Source of the DNA: UBA1351 sp963677625
GTDB lineage: Bacteria; Bacillota; Clostridia; Lachnospirales; Vallitaleaceae
Length of the DNA: 64,000 bases
Assembly: GCA_963677625.2 (NCBI GenBank)
Contig: CAXXSW010000012.1
Coordinates: 372,001-436,000, forward strand
Direction of reading: 5' to 3'
Positions 43,166 to 51,537 of the stretch are shown one piece after another. The position numbers and the translations under genes are program-made. The notes beneath the pieces are model-generated. The model had not been told where the DNA came from and did not search any database. It saw only the letters and a list, made by a program, of their open reading frames with translations. Numbering within the stretch: position 1 is the stretch's first letter; each line of letters opens with the position of its first letter.

Positions 43166-43555
43166 ATGCACTCACACGAACATGAACATAAAGGATGCGG
43201 TTGCACAAGTTCACATGATGAACAAGGATGCGGTTGCGAAACTAAAGATACAAAAAATGACGGATGCGGTTGTGGTGAACATGATGGTTGCGGTTGCGAT
43301 CATGACCATGAACATCATCATCAAAGTGTTACTTTAACACTTGAAGATGATACTGAAATTGAATGTCCAATTATCGATGCTTTTGATGTTAATGGACAAG
43401 GATACATTGCCCTCCTGCACCCATTAGAACAAACAGCTCTCTTATATCGTTATGACAGTAATGATGATGACAGCATCAACATCACCAACATTGAAACTGA
43501 TGAAGAATTCGAATTAGTATCAAAGACTTTTCTTGCTCTGCAAGATCAAGAATAG
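43166..43555 (+). CDS. DUF1292 protein with Cys/His-rich metal-binding-like N-terminus
   Basis: 129 residues from ATG 43166, chosen for AAGGAG six bases before; an upstream ATG (43145) has no SD. Residues 1-50 are an unusual low-complexity His/Cys tract with GCGC repeated at least four times (HKGCGCTSS, QGCGCETK, DGCGCGEHDGCGCDHDHEHHH). Residues 55-129 are a normal DUF1292 domain (VTLTLEDDTEIECPII, GQGYIALLHP). DUF1292 proteins are small, often near ruvX/alaS genes, role unknown. The N-terminus looks able to bind a soft metal ion. Confidence 0.88.
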   Translation: MHSHEHEHKGCGCTSSHDEQGCGCETKDTKNDGCGCGEHDGCGCDHDHEHHHQSVTLTLEDDTEIECPIIDAFDVNGQGYIALLHPLEQTALLYRYDSNDDDSINITNIETDEEFELVSKTFLALQDQE

Positions 43556-43568
43556 AATAAATTGACTC

Positions 43569-43601
43569 AAATAAACAGCCGGTTTTACCGGCTGTTTATT
43601 T
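43569..43601. terminator. Bidirectional terminator
   Basis: A perfect 15-bp stem (43569-43583 with 43587-43601) with a TTT loop between the DUF1292 gene and the convergent DUF896 gene. The GC core is CAGCCGG/CCGGCTG, with A/T-rich outer arms giving T-runs on both strands. Confidence 0.92.
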
Positions 43602-43625
43602 ATGTATTTTTTCAAACTAATTGCT

Positions 43626-43829
43626 TTATTTTCTTTTATCTAATTTCTTTTTTGTTCCATCTGGATATTGTATAGTTGTATGATTAAGGGTCCCGCGAAG
43701 GTTTTTACGAACTAAGGCAATATATTCGTCCCTAAGTTTTTTTTGTTCTGCCTTTTCCTCTGGTGTTAAACCCTCACTTTTGTCTTTTCTAGCAAGTTCA
43801 TTAATACGATCTAATTTATTTTGTTCCAT
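43626..43829 (-). CDS. DUF896 (YnzC-like) protein
   Basis: 67 residues. N-terminal DRINELARKDKSEGLTPEEKAEQKKLRDEYI is the DUF896/YnzC two-helix hairpin; the tail ends QYPDGTKKKLDKRK. In Bacillus the YneA-neighbour YnzC belongs to the SOS operon; here it is instead directly behind the symporter gene (adjacent start and stop). No SOS box is visible nearby. Function unknown. Confidence 0.93.
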   Translation of the reverse strand: MEQNKLDRINELARKDKSEGLTPEEKAEQKKLRDEYIALVRKNLRGTLNHTTIQYPDGTKKKLDKRK

Positions 43830-45206
43830 TTAATTCTCCATTCTCTTCTTTTCCCGTCTGCTTCTATATACGAGAATCGACATCAAAATAAGTAAATAAA
43901 TCAGTATACCAAAGAAAGAAATATAATAATGCTTTGTTGTTCCTTTTGAGTAACTGATTGCCGGTTGACTAAGGAGAATCATCAATGGAATACCAAGAGG
44001 AGCCGCAACTGCTGATCCCAAGACCAAATTAGAGGCAACATCCGTATCTAATTCTGGGTCAACACCTCGAAGAAGGGCTAACCCTGTTGATGCAGTCCCT
44101 GTCATCATACCGAACATGGCTAAAATATAATACCACGGATGTCGATTAAATGCAATTTTACCAAATAGTACCACGAAAAGTAGAACGCCAAATGTACCAC
44201 CTATAGAAACGACAAGTAAAACTTCCCAATATTCTTTAATAGTATAAATACTAATGGCCATAACAGAAGCCGCTATCATTATATGAAATGCCAATGATGC
44301 GATACTTTGCATAAGGTATGGATCTACTAATTCTTTGGTTCGATGTCCCCTTTTTTTCAAGAAGAAGATAATCTGTCTAAAAAGAATAGCAAAGAGAATA
44401 CCAAAAAGATAATTAAAGCCATTTATAAGGCCAGCTACAGTAACCCCTGTATGGCCTAATGTTTTAAGAAATCCGGACACTAAATACATAGTATTTAGTG
44501 AGAGAAAATATATAATCCCTATCCAAGTTACTTGAGTTGTTAACATATCAAAAAAGTTAATTTCCTTAACACTTGATAAAGTCAACTCCTTAAACTGAAG
44601 ACCACTTAATTGCTTCAGCCTTTTTACATTAATCTTTTCTTTTCTGACTACTATATTAAGTAGTAGGATACCAACCAGACCCCCAACCAAGAAACCTACA
44701 GTTGCTAAGGTCAGCCCATATTGACCTGCATATCCGATTCCAAGTGTCTCATCCCATGTCGTTCCAATGCTGTAAGCGAATCCCGGCCCTTGTCCAAAGG
44801 CCAATGGCAAAATCAAACCGAGACCTATAAAGAGATCAGGCTTGATAAGACAGCTTAAAACAACCACTAGCAACATACCAATCACACCTTGGAAACAATA
44901 ATTAGAAAGAATAAAAAGCCCTGAAGTCACCGAGTCCCTTCCCTGTTTACTATCTCCACCAGTTAAAGTGAGTGCAATAAAACCTATTCCTAGACAATGG
45001 TAAACTACTGAAGCATATAATGTTTTATCAAAAGAAATAATACCAAGAAGTTCTTCACCAAATAAGAGCCCTAGAAAGCCAGCTAAAAGCGAAGTTGGTA
45101 CAATTATTGACCGAAAGATACCAAGTTTTTCTTTAATAAATTTGGCAATGAACATAAATATAAATATATATGTAATACTAATCACACTGACCCAACTTGA
45201 ATCCAT
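43830..45206 (-). CDS. GltS-type sodium/glutamate symporter-like membrane protein
   Basis: 458 residues from ATG 45206 (SD AAAGGAGG); an open frame upstream belongs to the previous gene. About 11-12 membrane helices. Family motifs are LPLAFGQGPGFAYSIGTTWDE in the first half and GMMTGTASTGLALLRGVDP in the second, the inverted repeats of the ESS family. Likely imports glutamate or a related anion with Na+; specificity is not certain. The start is one base past the acyltransferase stop. Confidence 0.87.
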   Translation of the reverse strand: MDSSWVSVISITYIFIFMFIAKFIKEKLGIFRSIIVPTSLLAGFLGLLFGEELLGIISFDKTLYASVVYHCLGIGFIALTLTGGDSKQGRDSVTSGLFILSNYCFQGVIGMLLVVVLSCLIKPDLFIGLGLILPLAFGQGPGFAYSIGTTWDETLGIGYAGQYGLTLATVGFLVGGLVGILLLNIVVRKEKINVKRLKQLSGLQFKELTLSSVKEINFFDMLTTQVTWIGIIYFLSLNTMYLVSGFLKTLGHTGVTVAGLINGFNYLFGILFAILFRQIIFFLKKRGHRTKELVDPYLMQSIASLAFHIMIAASVMAISIYTIKEYWEVLLVVSIGGTFGVLLFVVLFGKIAFNRHPWYYILAMFGMMTGTASTGLALLRGVDPELDTDVASNLVLGSAVAAPLGIPLMILLSQPAISYSKGTTKHYYISFFGILIYLLILMSILVYRSRREKKRMEN

Positions 45207-45207
45207 T

Positions 45208-46356
45208 TTAAACCTCCTTTGGTAAAGATATGCAATCATAAAGAAATTTTACCGAAAGATTACATCCATCTAATAATTCTAAATTATAGCCAAGATTATG
45301 ATAAGAAAATTGAATAACTCGATTAAAAGTTATTGAATAATTTTTTATATCAGAAAATTTAATTATTAGCTTGCTATCTTTATGAACTAATTGATAAAGG
45401 TCAAATGACCATTTGCCCTCTATTTTTTTGCCTGATACCATAACGACCATCTTTTGAATTTCCAAGGGAAAGCCTTCCAAGTGCGTGTTGGATTCTAATA
45501 TATGCCTAAGTTTTTCTCTTTGATGGTTATTCCAACTTGGTATCTGGTATTTATACAAATCACCTTCAGTTTTAATATCGCCATATAAGTTATAAGTATA
45601 GGCATTACCGCAACTTTTACAGTAAAACCGATTGCTTCTGGAGGCTATTTGGTTGAATTTATGACATTCAGGACAATAGTATAGAAGTTTTTCTATATTT
45701 TCAGCCAAATGACTTCCTCTAAAGGGAATCCTTGCTTTTTTTTGCCATTCAAATTCATTATAAGTGATGGACTTGACTAACCTCTCATGGATTTCTTCAA
45801 GAGAAAAAGTATTTAGTTGTTCTTTGGTAAACATAAGGTAAGTATCCATTGTCACTTGCCCTTTTCTTGTTACCTTAGACCATCTAGGTTTAGACAGATA
45901 GGCTCCATGATATACAACACCATACACAGGTACATTCATCAGCTTAAGCAATTTGGAAGTTGAAGCTATAGGAGGTTCACTACAACCGTCCCAGCTTGCT
46001 CCACCTTCAGGGTAAATTCCAATGGCCTGTCCCTTGTTTAAGCGTCGCTTAATCTGCCTAATAGATTTAAAATCCGCTGAGTTTTTTGAAAAAGATATCA
46101 TATCCAATTGCTTTAAGATAAAACTTCTAACCTTTAGATTATCATTTGCGTCTGCATAAAGGAAACGGATTAATCGTTTAGAAAAGGCGTTGATAATAAT
46201 TGCATCAAAGGCGCTAACATGATGTCCGACCAAAATGAAAGCTTGACCTTCTTCTGGTAAGACATATTTCCCTTCAATCACATTGAATTTTTTATAAAAA
46301 ACCGTTTTAGCAAGCTTTTTCAATACCTTATACTTAACTTCAGCATTGATCCCCAT
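45208..46356 (-). CDS. PlsC-like acyltransferase with zinc-ribbon insertion/tail
   Basis: 382 residues. Residues about 10-225 are an LPLAT/PlsC domain: HX4D in VGHHVSAFDAII, the acceptor motif IGIYPEGGAS, and NVPVYGVVYHGAYL. Then comes a zinc-ribbon (YYCPECHKFNQ ... RFYCKSCGNAYTY, two CxxC pairs) and about 100 residues of beta-rich unknown sequence. Standard PlsC proteins end near 240 residues. The first part should acylate a glycerophosphate-type acceptor; the second half may bind substrate or partner. It precedes the symporter gene. Confidence 0.85.
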   Translation of the reverse strand: MGINAEVKYKVLKKLAKTVFYKKFNVIEGKYVLPEEGQAFILVGHHVSAFDAIIINAFSKRLIRFLYADANDNLKVRSFILKQLDMISFSKNSADFKSIRQIKRRLNKGQAIGIYPEGGASWDGCSEPPIASTSKLLKLMNVPVYGVVYHGAYLSKPRWSKVTRKGQVTMDTYLMFTKEQLNTFSLEEIHERLVKSITYNEFEWQKKARIPFRGSHLAENIEKLLYYCPECHKFNQIASRSNRFYCKSCGNAYTYNLYGDIKTEGDLYKYQIPSWNNHQREKLRHILESNTHLEGFPLEIQKMVVMVSGKKIEGKWSFDLYQLVHKDSKLIIKFSDIKNYSITFNRVIQFSYHNLGYNLELLDGCNLSVKFLYDCISLPKEV

Positions 46357-46492
46357 AAATAGCCTCCATAAACTTATTCAGTCATTATTTTCTCTTTAAG
46401 TATGAGTTATATATTTATTGTAACATGATTAATTATTGAAAAAAAGTTAATTTCATGTAAGTAGGCTTACCTTTCAAGTCTATAAAGCCAAT

Positions 46493-46530
46493 AAAAAAAC
46501 CTTCACATATAATGCATGTGAAGGGTTTTA
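46493..46530. terminator. Terminator after proB
   Basis: CCTTCACAT pairs with ATGTGAAGG (46500-46508, 46516-46524) around a 7-nt loop, followed on the minus strand by TTTTTTT. It lies 5-40 nt after the proB stop. The rest of 46357-46492 shows no feature. Confidence 0.88.
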
Positions 46531-46534
46531 TTAT

Positions 46535-47335
46535 TTAAATATTCTTTTTAAAAATAGTACCAATAACTTCTCCATCTTTTATTCGTTGAATTACATAAGG
46601 TGTATTTGAATTTGCAATAATCATATCAATACCTTCTTTGGTTACCATATCAGCCGCCATTAACTTAGTCAACATACCACCGGTTCCCACTTTTGATTTA
46701 GAAACACCAGCCATTTTATAAATATCATCATCTAAGGTATCAACAAAATGAATCACTTGGGCATCCTTATGAATTTTAGGATCCATATCATAGAGCCCGT
46801 CAATATCTGAAAGAAGTATAAGTAGGTCCGCTTCTGACAGAATAGCTACTGTAGCAGATAACCTATCGTTGTCTCCAAATTCAATCTCCTCTGTTGATAC
46901 GGTATCATTTTCATTAACAATAGGTATAACATGCATTTGAAGGAGAGATTGCATTGTGTTCTTAGTGTTATTGAAGCGTTCTTCGTTATCCACAACATCC
47001 TTAGTGATCAAGATTTGACCAACTTGATGGTTATATTCCCTAAATAGCTTCTGATAAATCATCATTAAAGAAGCTTGACCAACTGCAGCTACAGCCTGCT
47101 TTTCCGCCAACAAATCCGGTTTACCACTTAGGTTAAGTGCACTGATGCCTACAGCTTGAGCGCCAGAGGTAACAATAATAACCTCTTTACCGGCGTTCTT
47201 CAAATCAGCAACCTGTCTGACAAAATGTTCAAGCTTTTGAATACTGATATGACCCGTGCTTTCGTGGGTTATTGACGAAGAACCAATTTTAATTACAATA
47301 CGGTTTATATCGCTAAGATGAATTCTGTTTTCCAT
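46535..47335 (-). CDS. proB: Glutamate 5-kinase
   Basis: 266 residues: the amino-acid kinase domain only, with no C-terminal PUA domain, a common short form in Firmicutes. Motifs: RIVIKIGSSSIT, EVIIVTSGAQAVGI, NENDTVSTEEIEFGDNDRLSA and GTGGMLTKLMAADM. First step of proline synthesis from glutamate. proA is not adjacent. SD AAGGAAGG precedes ATG 47335. Confidence 0.96.
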   Translation of the reverse strand: MENRIHLSDINRIVIKIGSSSITHESTGHISIQKLEHFVRQVADLKNAGKEVIIVTSGAQAVGISALNLSGKPDLLAEKQAVAAVGQASLMMIYQKLFREYNHQVGQILITKDVVDNEERFNNTKNTMQSLLQMHVIPIVNENDTVSTEEIEFGDNDRLSATVAILSEADLLILLSDIDGLYDMDPKIHKDAQVIHFVDTLDDDIYKMAGVSKSKVGTGGMLTKLMAADMVTKEGIDMIIANSNTPYVIQRIKDGEVIGTIFKKNI

Positions 47336-47420
47336 ATCATGCCTTCCTTGTAATGTATATTACACAAACTTTTGTACTATAATACACCAAAATAGACAAG
47401 GGGGCAATTAAATCTTATAT

Positions 47421-48590
47421 TTATTTACTTTTAGATTTAGAATAAACATCAAATGCTACAGCAAAAAGCAGGACCAACCCTTTCACTATCTGTTGCCAAA
47501 AAACAGATATTCCCATGATTGACATACCATTATTAAGAATTCCCATAATGAGTCCACCAATAATGGCACCAATAACGGTTCCTACACCACCAGTTGCACT
47601 AGCACCACCAATGAAACAAGAGGCTATTGCATCAAGTTCAAAGCCATCACCTGCTAGAGGTGAAGCTGAATTCAGACGTCCGGCAAATACGATGCCTGCC
47701 ACCGCACCAAGTAGTCCCATGTTAGCATACACCCCAAAAAGGACCTTTTTTGTTTTAATACCAGATAAGGCTGCTGCCTTTGAATTACCTCCCAGGGCAT
47801 AAATATGCCTACCTGCTACAGTTTTTAACGTAATGAAACTATATACAGCAATAAGTACAGCTAAGATGATAATAATATATAAAAGACCATTTGCCATCGC
47901 TAACCATAGGAAAAAAAGATTAATAACAACAAACATAATGCCATGTTGGATGATAAAGAATCCCATGCTGGCAACCTCAAATTTATAAGATATCTTAGTT
48001 TGTCTATTCTTCAATTGACCAAATACATATACTAAGGAAACCAATACACCAATAACGATAGTTGTTATATGAAGATCACTATCTTGTCCTCCAATAAAAT
48101 CTGGAATTGAACCGGATGCAATAGTAATATAAAGTTGGGGCAAGGCTATTGTTTCACCTTCAAGAATCAAGTTGTTAATGCCCCTAAAAACCAACATACC
48201 AGCCAGTGTTACGATAAAGGCCGGAATATGAACGTAAGCAATCCAATATCCTTGCCACATACCTACCAAGAGACCTAATAGTAGGGAAAGAAGAATTGAT
48301 ATAAGTACAGGTATATGGAACTCAACACTAAAAAGAGCGCTAGAAGCACTGACCACAGCAACGATAGAACCTACTGATAAGTCAATGTTACCCCCTGTTA
48401 GTATACAAAGAACCATACCTATAGCAAGTATTAATATATAGGAGTTTTGTTGAATTAATCTTGACACATTAATAGGTCGAAGTAAAATTCCTCCTGTTAA
48501 CACTTGAAATAATAAAACAATAGCAATAAGAGCAATCAGCATTGCGTATTGACGCATATTATTTTTTACAATAGATTTTATATTTTCCAT
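47421..48590 (-). CDS. mmsB: Multiple-monosaccharide ABC transporter permease
   Basis: 389 residues, about ten membrane helices. BPD_transp_2 family: GMVLCILTGGNIDLSVGSIVA, IPAFIVTLAGMLVFRGI, and the EAA-like AGRLNSASPLAGDGFELDAIA with GGASATGGVGTVIGA. The length (longer than RbsC by about 60) and the preceding chvE/mmsA pair fit the multiple-monosaccharide (GguB/MmsB) type rather than ribose. Last gene of the transporter operon, 12 nt after mmsA. Confidence 0.9.
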   Translation of the reverse strand: MENIKSIVKNNMRQYAMLIALIAIVLLFQVLTGGILLRPINVSRLIQQNSYILILAIGMVLCILTGGNIDLSVGSIVAVVSASSALFSVEFHIPVLISILLSLLLGLLVGMWQGYWIAYVHIPAFIVTLAGMLVFRGINNLILEGETIALPQLYITIASGSIPDFIGGQDSDLHITTIVIGVLVSLVYVFGQLKNRQTKISYKFEVASMGFFIIQHGIMFVVINLFFLWLAMANGLLYIIIILAVLIAVYSFITLKTVAGRHIYALGGNSKAAALSGIKTKKVLFGVYANMGLLGAVAGIVFAGRLNSASPLAGDGFELDAIASCFIGGASATGGVGTVIGAIIGGLIMGILNNGMSIMGISVFWQQIVKGLVLLFAVAFDVYSKSKSK

Positions 48591-48602
48591 AACTAATCCT
48601 CT

Positions 48603-50159
48603 CTATGATACCGTAATTTCTTCATGGTTGTGATGACTTCTGATAATACAGGACATAATGCTTTCCTGACTCGCTTCCTCTATTGGCATTTCGCCGACAA
48701 ACTCCCCTTCGTTCATGATATACACCCTATCTGATATACCTAATATTTCAGGTAATTCAGAAGATATAACCACAACACATTTTCCATCACGTGCCAATTG
48801 ATTGATAATGGTATAGATTTCATATTTAGCTCCGACATCAATTCCCCTGGTTGGCTCATCTAAAAAAAGGACATCTGGTTCAGAAAAAAGCCATTTGGCT
48901 ACACATACCTTCTGTTGATTGCCACCAGATAGGTTGCCTGCTTTTTGGTAAATACTTGAAGACTTGATTCGAAGCTTGTTACGAAAGTCTCCTGCTATCT
49001 GTACTTCTTCATGCATATTTACGACACCCTTATTGCTTATCCTACCTAAATTAGATAATGTAATATTTCGCCTGATGTCATCGATTAAGACAAGACCTGC
49101 ATTCTTTCTATCTTCTGTAAGATAGGCTAGTCCATTGTTTATTGCATCACTAACAGAGTTTAAAACAAGGGGTTTACCGTCTTTAATGATTTGACCTGAA
49201 ATGTTATGGCCATATGCTTTTCCAAAAATACTCATAGCAAGCTCAGTTCTCCCAGCCCCCATTAAGCCAGCAATACCGATTATTTCTCCTTTTTTTACAT
49301 TGAAGCTTACTTTGTTAATTCTAACCTTATCGTCATGGAGAGGGTCATAAACCGTCCAATCCCTGACTTCAAAAGCAATCTCTCCAATTTCTTTTTCCCT
49401 CTTTGGATAACGATCAGTTAATTCCCTACCTACCATACCTTTTATAATCCGGTTTTCACTTATATCATCCTGATCCTTAACTAAGGTTTCAATAGTCATT
49501 CCATCACGAATCACTGTTATCTCATCAGATATTTTAGTAATCTCATTGAGTTTATGTGAAATGATAATACAGGTTATATTCTTAGTCCTGTTTAGCTCCA
49601 TAAGAAGTTCAAGTAAATTATCCGAATCTTCATCATTAAGAGCTGCAGTCGGTTCATCAAGAATTAAAAGTTTAACTTCCTTAGCTAGGGCCTTTGCGAT
49701 CTCTACTAATTGTTGATGTCCAACTCCAATATCCTTGATCAAGTCATTATAATCAATATTAAGTCCAACTAGCTTCATAAGTTCTTTTGCTTTTTCTATA
49801 GTTACATGCCAATTAATGACCCCGGTTTTTTGCTGTTCGTTTCCAAGAAAGATATTTTCTGCGACAGTCATGTAGGGACTGAGTGCTAGTTCTTGATGGA
49901 TAATGACGATACCAAGTTCTTCGCTGGACTTAATATCTCCAAACTGGCAGACTTCATTTTCATAGATAATATCACCAGTATATGACCCATATGGATATAT
50001 GCCACTTAGCACATTCATCAGGGTGGATTTTCCGGCTCCATTTTCTCCTACTAAAGCATGGATTTGTCCTTTTTTCACTTGTAGATTTACCCTATCAAGG
50101 GCTTTGACACCTGGAAACTCTTTGGTGATATTACGCATTTCCAATATATTGTTTGACAT
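48603..50159 (-). CDS. mmsA: Multiple-monosaccharide ABC transporter ATP-binding protein
   Basis: 518 residues from ATG 50159 (SD AAGGAG); the frame upstream of it has no SD. Two fused ATPase domains. The first has Walker A GENGAGKSTLM, signature IGVGHQQLVEIAKAL, and LLILDEPTAAL. The second has degenerate Walker A GLMGAGRTELA, signature LSGGNQQKVCVAKWL and VLFLDEPTRGID. This is the RbsA/XylG/MmsA type of sugar-import ATPase. It drives uptake with the adjacent permease and ChvE-like binding protein. Confidence 0.93.
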   Translation of the reverse strand: MSNNILEMRNITKEFPGVKALDRVNLQVKKGQIHALVGENGAGKSTLMNVLSGIYPYGSYTGDIIYENEVCQFGDIKSSEELGIVIIHQELALSPYMTVAENIFLGNEQQKTGVINWHVTIEKAKELMKLVGLNIDYNDLIKDIGVGHQQLVEIAKALAKEVKLLILDEPTAALNDEDSDNLLELLMELNRTKNITCIIISHKLNEITKISDEITVIRDGMTIETLVKDQDDISENRIIKGMVGRELTDRYPKREKEIGEIAFEVRDWTVYDPLHDDKVRINKVSFNVKKGEIIGIAGLMGAGRTELAMSIFGKAYGHNISGQIIKDGKPLVLNSVSDAINNGLAYLTEDRKNAGLVLIDDIRRNITLSNLGRISNKGVVNMHEEVQIAGDFRNKLRIKSSSIYQKAGNLSGGNQQKVCVAKWLFSEPDVLFLDEPTRGIDVGAKYEIYTIINQLARDGKCVVVISSELPEILGISDRVYIMNEGEFVGEMPIEEASQESIMSCIIRSHHNHEEITVS

Positions 50160-50237
50160 AAACCTACTCCTTCTACTTTGATTCCAATAACTTAACATAT
50201 GCTGCAGCCATAGCCACAGCATATGAAATCAGAAGTA

Positions 50238-51323
50238 TTATTTTAACTGTTCTTCTGTATAGTAGCCGGAATCAATAAGGATTTCTTTATAGTTATCAAT
50301 GTTGGCAAAGACAGGTTTAGCTAGGTAAGATGGAACAACAAAGACACCATTATCATAAGTAGTTGTGTCATTAACCGGAACCTCTTCACCTTTCATAATT
50401 GCATCAGTCATTTCAACTACAATAGAAGCTAACGTTCTGGTATCTTTAAAGATTGACATGGATTGTTTACCTGCAATAATCAATTTAACATTAGTTGTAT
50501 CACAGTCTTGGCCTGTAAGTACTGGGTATGGTTTGTCAGCGCTACCATAACCAGCTGCTTTTAAAGATGCAACAATACCTTGAGCCAATGAATCATTTGG
50601 TGAAAGAACTACATCAAGTATTTTGTCTGAATAAAAAGCTGTCAACAAATTATCCATTCTCGCCTGTGCTCCTTCTGGCGCCCAGCTTTGGATAGCAATT
50701 TCAGACATATCAAGTTGTCCTGAATTAACGACTAACTGTCCATTGTCAATATATGGTTGAAGAACATTCATTGCACCTTCGTTAAATTTAAAGGCGTTGT
50801 TATCATCAGGAGACCCACCAAAGACTTCCATGTTAAATGGTCCATTACCATCTTTAAGTCCTAGTTCTTTTTCAATAAATTCACCTTGAATCGTTCCAAC
50901 TAGAACATTATCGAAAGTTGCATAGTATGCGATATTAGGTGTTTCTCTTATTAAACGGTCATATGCAATTACTTCTATATCTTCTTTCGCCGCTTCAGCT
51001 AGTACACCTTTTAAGGCAACACCATCTATTGATGCGATAATAATAACCTTGCAACCCTGTGTAATCATATTTTCAATTTGAGTTACTTGTGTTTCCACCT
51101 TATTTTCCGCGTATTCAAGTATTACTTCATAACCAGCATCTTCCAACTGTTTTTTCATATTGGCACCATCTTGGTTCCAACGTTGAAGAGATTTTGTAGG
51201 CATTGCTACACCAATAAGCTTCCCTTTACCACTCGCACTGCTATTATCTTCATCATTTGCACATCCTGAGAACAATGATACTACCAGTACTGCCATTAAC
51301 AATAGCGCTGTTAATTTTTTCAT
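50238..51323 (-). CDS. chvE: ChvE-like multiple-monosaccharide binding lipoprotein
   Basis: 361 residues. Lipobox LFSGC (Cys near 21). ChvE signatures: RWNQDGANMKKQLEDAGY, VETQVTQIENMITQG, IIIASIDGVALKGVL, IAYDRLIRETPNIAYYATFDN and VLSPNDSLAQGIVA. It captures sugars such as arabinose, xylose, galactose or glucose for the mmsAB transporter. Start ATG has AAGGAGGG. First gene of the transporter operon, with the sensing module upstream on the same strand. Confidence 0.93.
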   Translation of the reverse strand: MKKLTALLLMAVLVVSLFSGCANDEDNSSASGKGKLIGVAMPTKSLQRWNQDGANMKKQLEDAGYEVILEYAENKVETQVTQIENMITQGCKVIIIASIDGVALKGVLAEAAKEDIEVIAYDRLIRETPNIAYYATFDNVLVGTIQGEFIEKELGLKDGNGPFNMEVFGGSPDDNNAFKFNEGAMNVLQPYIDNGQLVVNSGQLDMSEIAIQSWAPEGAQARMDNLLTAFYSDKILDVVLSPNDSLAQGIVASLKAAGYGSADKPYPVLTGQDCDTTNVKLIIAGKQSMSIFKDTRTLASIVVEMTDAIMKGEEVPVNDTTTYDNGVFVVPSYLAKPVFANIDNYKEILIDSGYYTEEQLK

Positions 51324-51363
51324 CTATTAAACCCTCCTTAAAATATGTGTTTCGTTACAAAAG

Positions 51364-51369
51364 GATTAT
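51364..51369 (-). promoter_or_regulatory. Candidate -10 of the chvE-mmsA-mmsB operon
   Basis: TATAAT on the minus strand 41 nt before the chvE start, without a good -35 (the hairpin at 51374-51416 occupies it). An activator-dependent promoter further upstream is the alternative. Confidence 0.35.
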
Positions 51370-51373
51370 AAAC

Positions 51374-51416
51374 AAAAAAACAAGATGTCCCCATAGATAT
51401 ATATATGAACATCTTG
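51374..51416 (-). terminator. Terminator/attenuator between the sensing module and chvE
   Basis: CAAGATGT/ACATCTTG stem (51381-51388 with 51409-51416) with a 20-nt loop, followed by seven Ts on the minus strand. It ends the sensing-module transcript, or acts as an attenuator in the chvE leader. Confidence 0.7.
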
Positions 51417-51459
51417 ACTTTTTTAAGAGCTTTTATTAAGTTGTGTTTTCCTGCAAACA

Positions 51460-51513
51460 TTTTTAAGGTGAATTATATTCAGAGAATTTTTTAAGGTGAA
51501 TTATGTCCAGTGA
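51460..51513 (-). repeat. 28-nt-period direct repeat upstream of chvE
   Basis: Two copies of ATAATTCACCTTAAAAA (minus strand), offset by 28 nt and each preceded by a CTG-type flank, in the 214-nt region between the upstream binding-protein stop and chvE. Paired direct repeats are the usual binding sites of AraC-type regulators, and a YesN-type AraC protein is encoded 1.1 kb upstream. Confidence 0.65.
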
Positions 51514-51537
51514 GAATCTCATCCTCCAATAATGCAG

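Noticed and set aside
51340..51360. Possible CcpA cre site upstream of chvE (TGTAACGAAACACA)
   Set aside because: The central CG is one position off the cre consensus and the half-sites are not symmetric.
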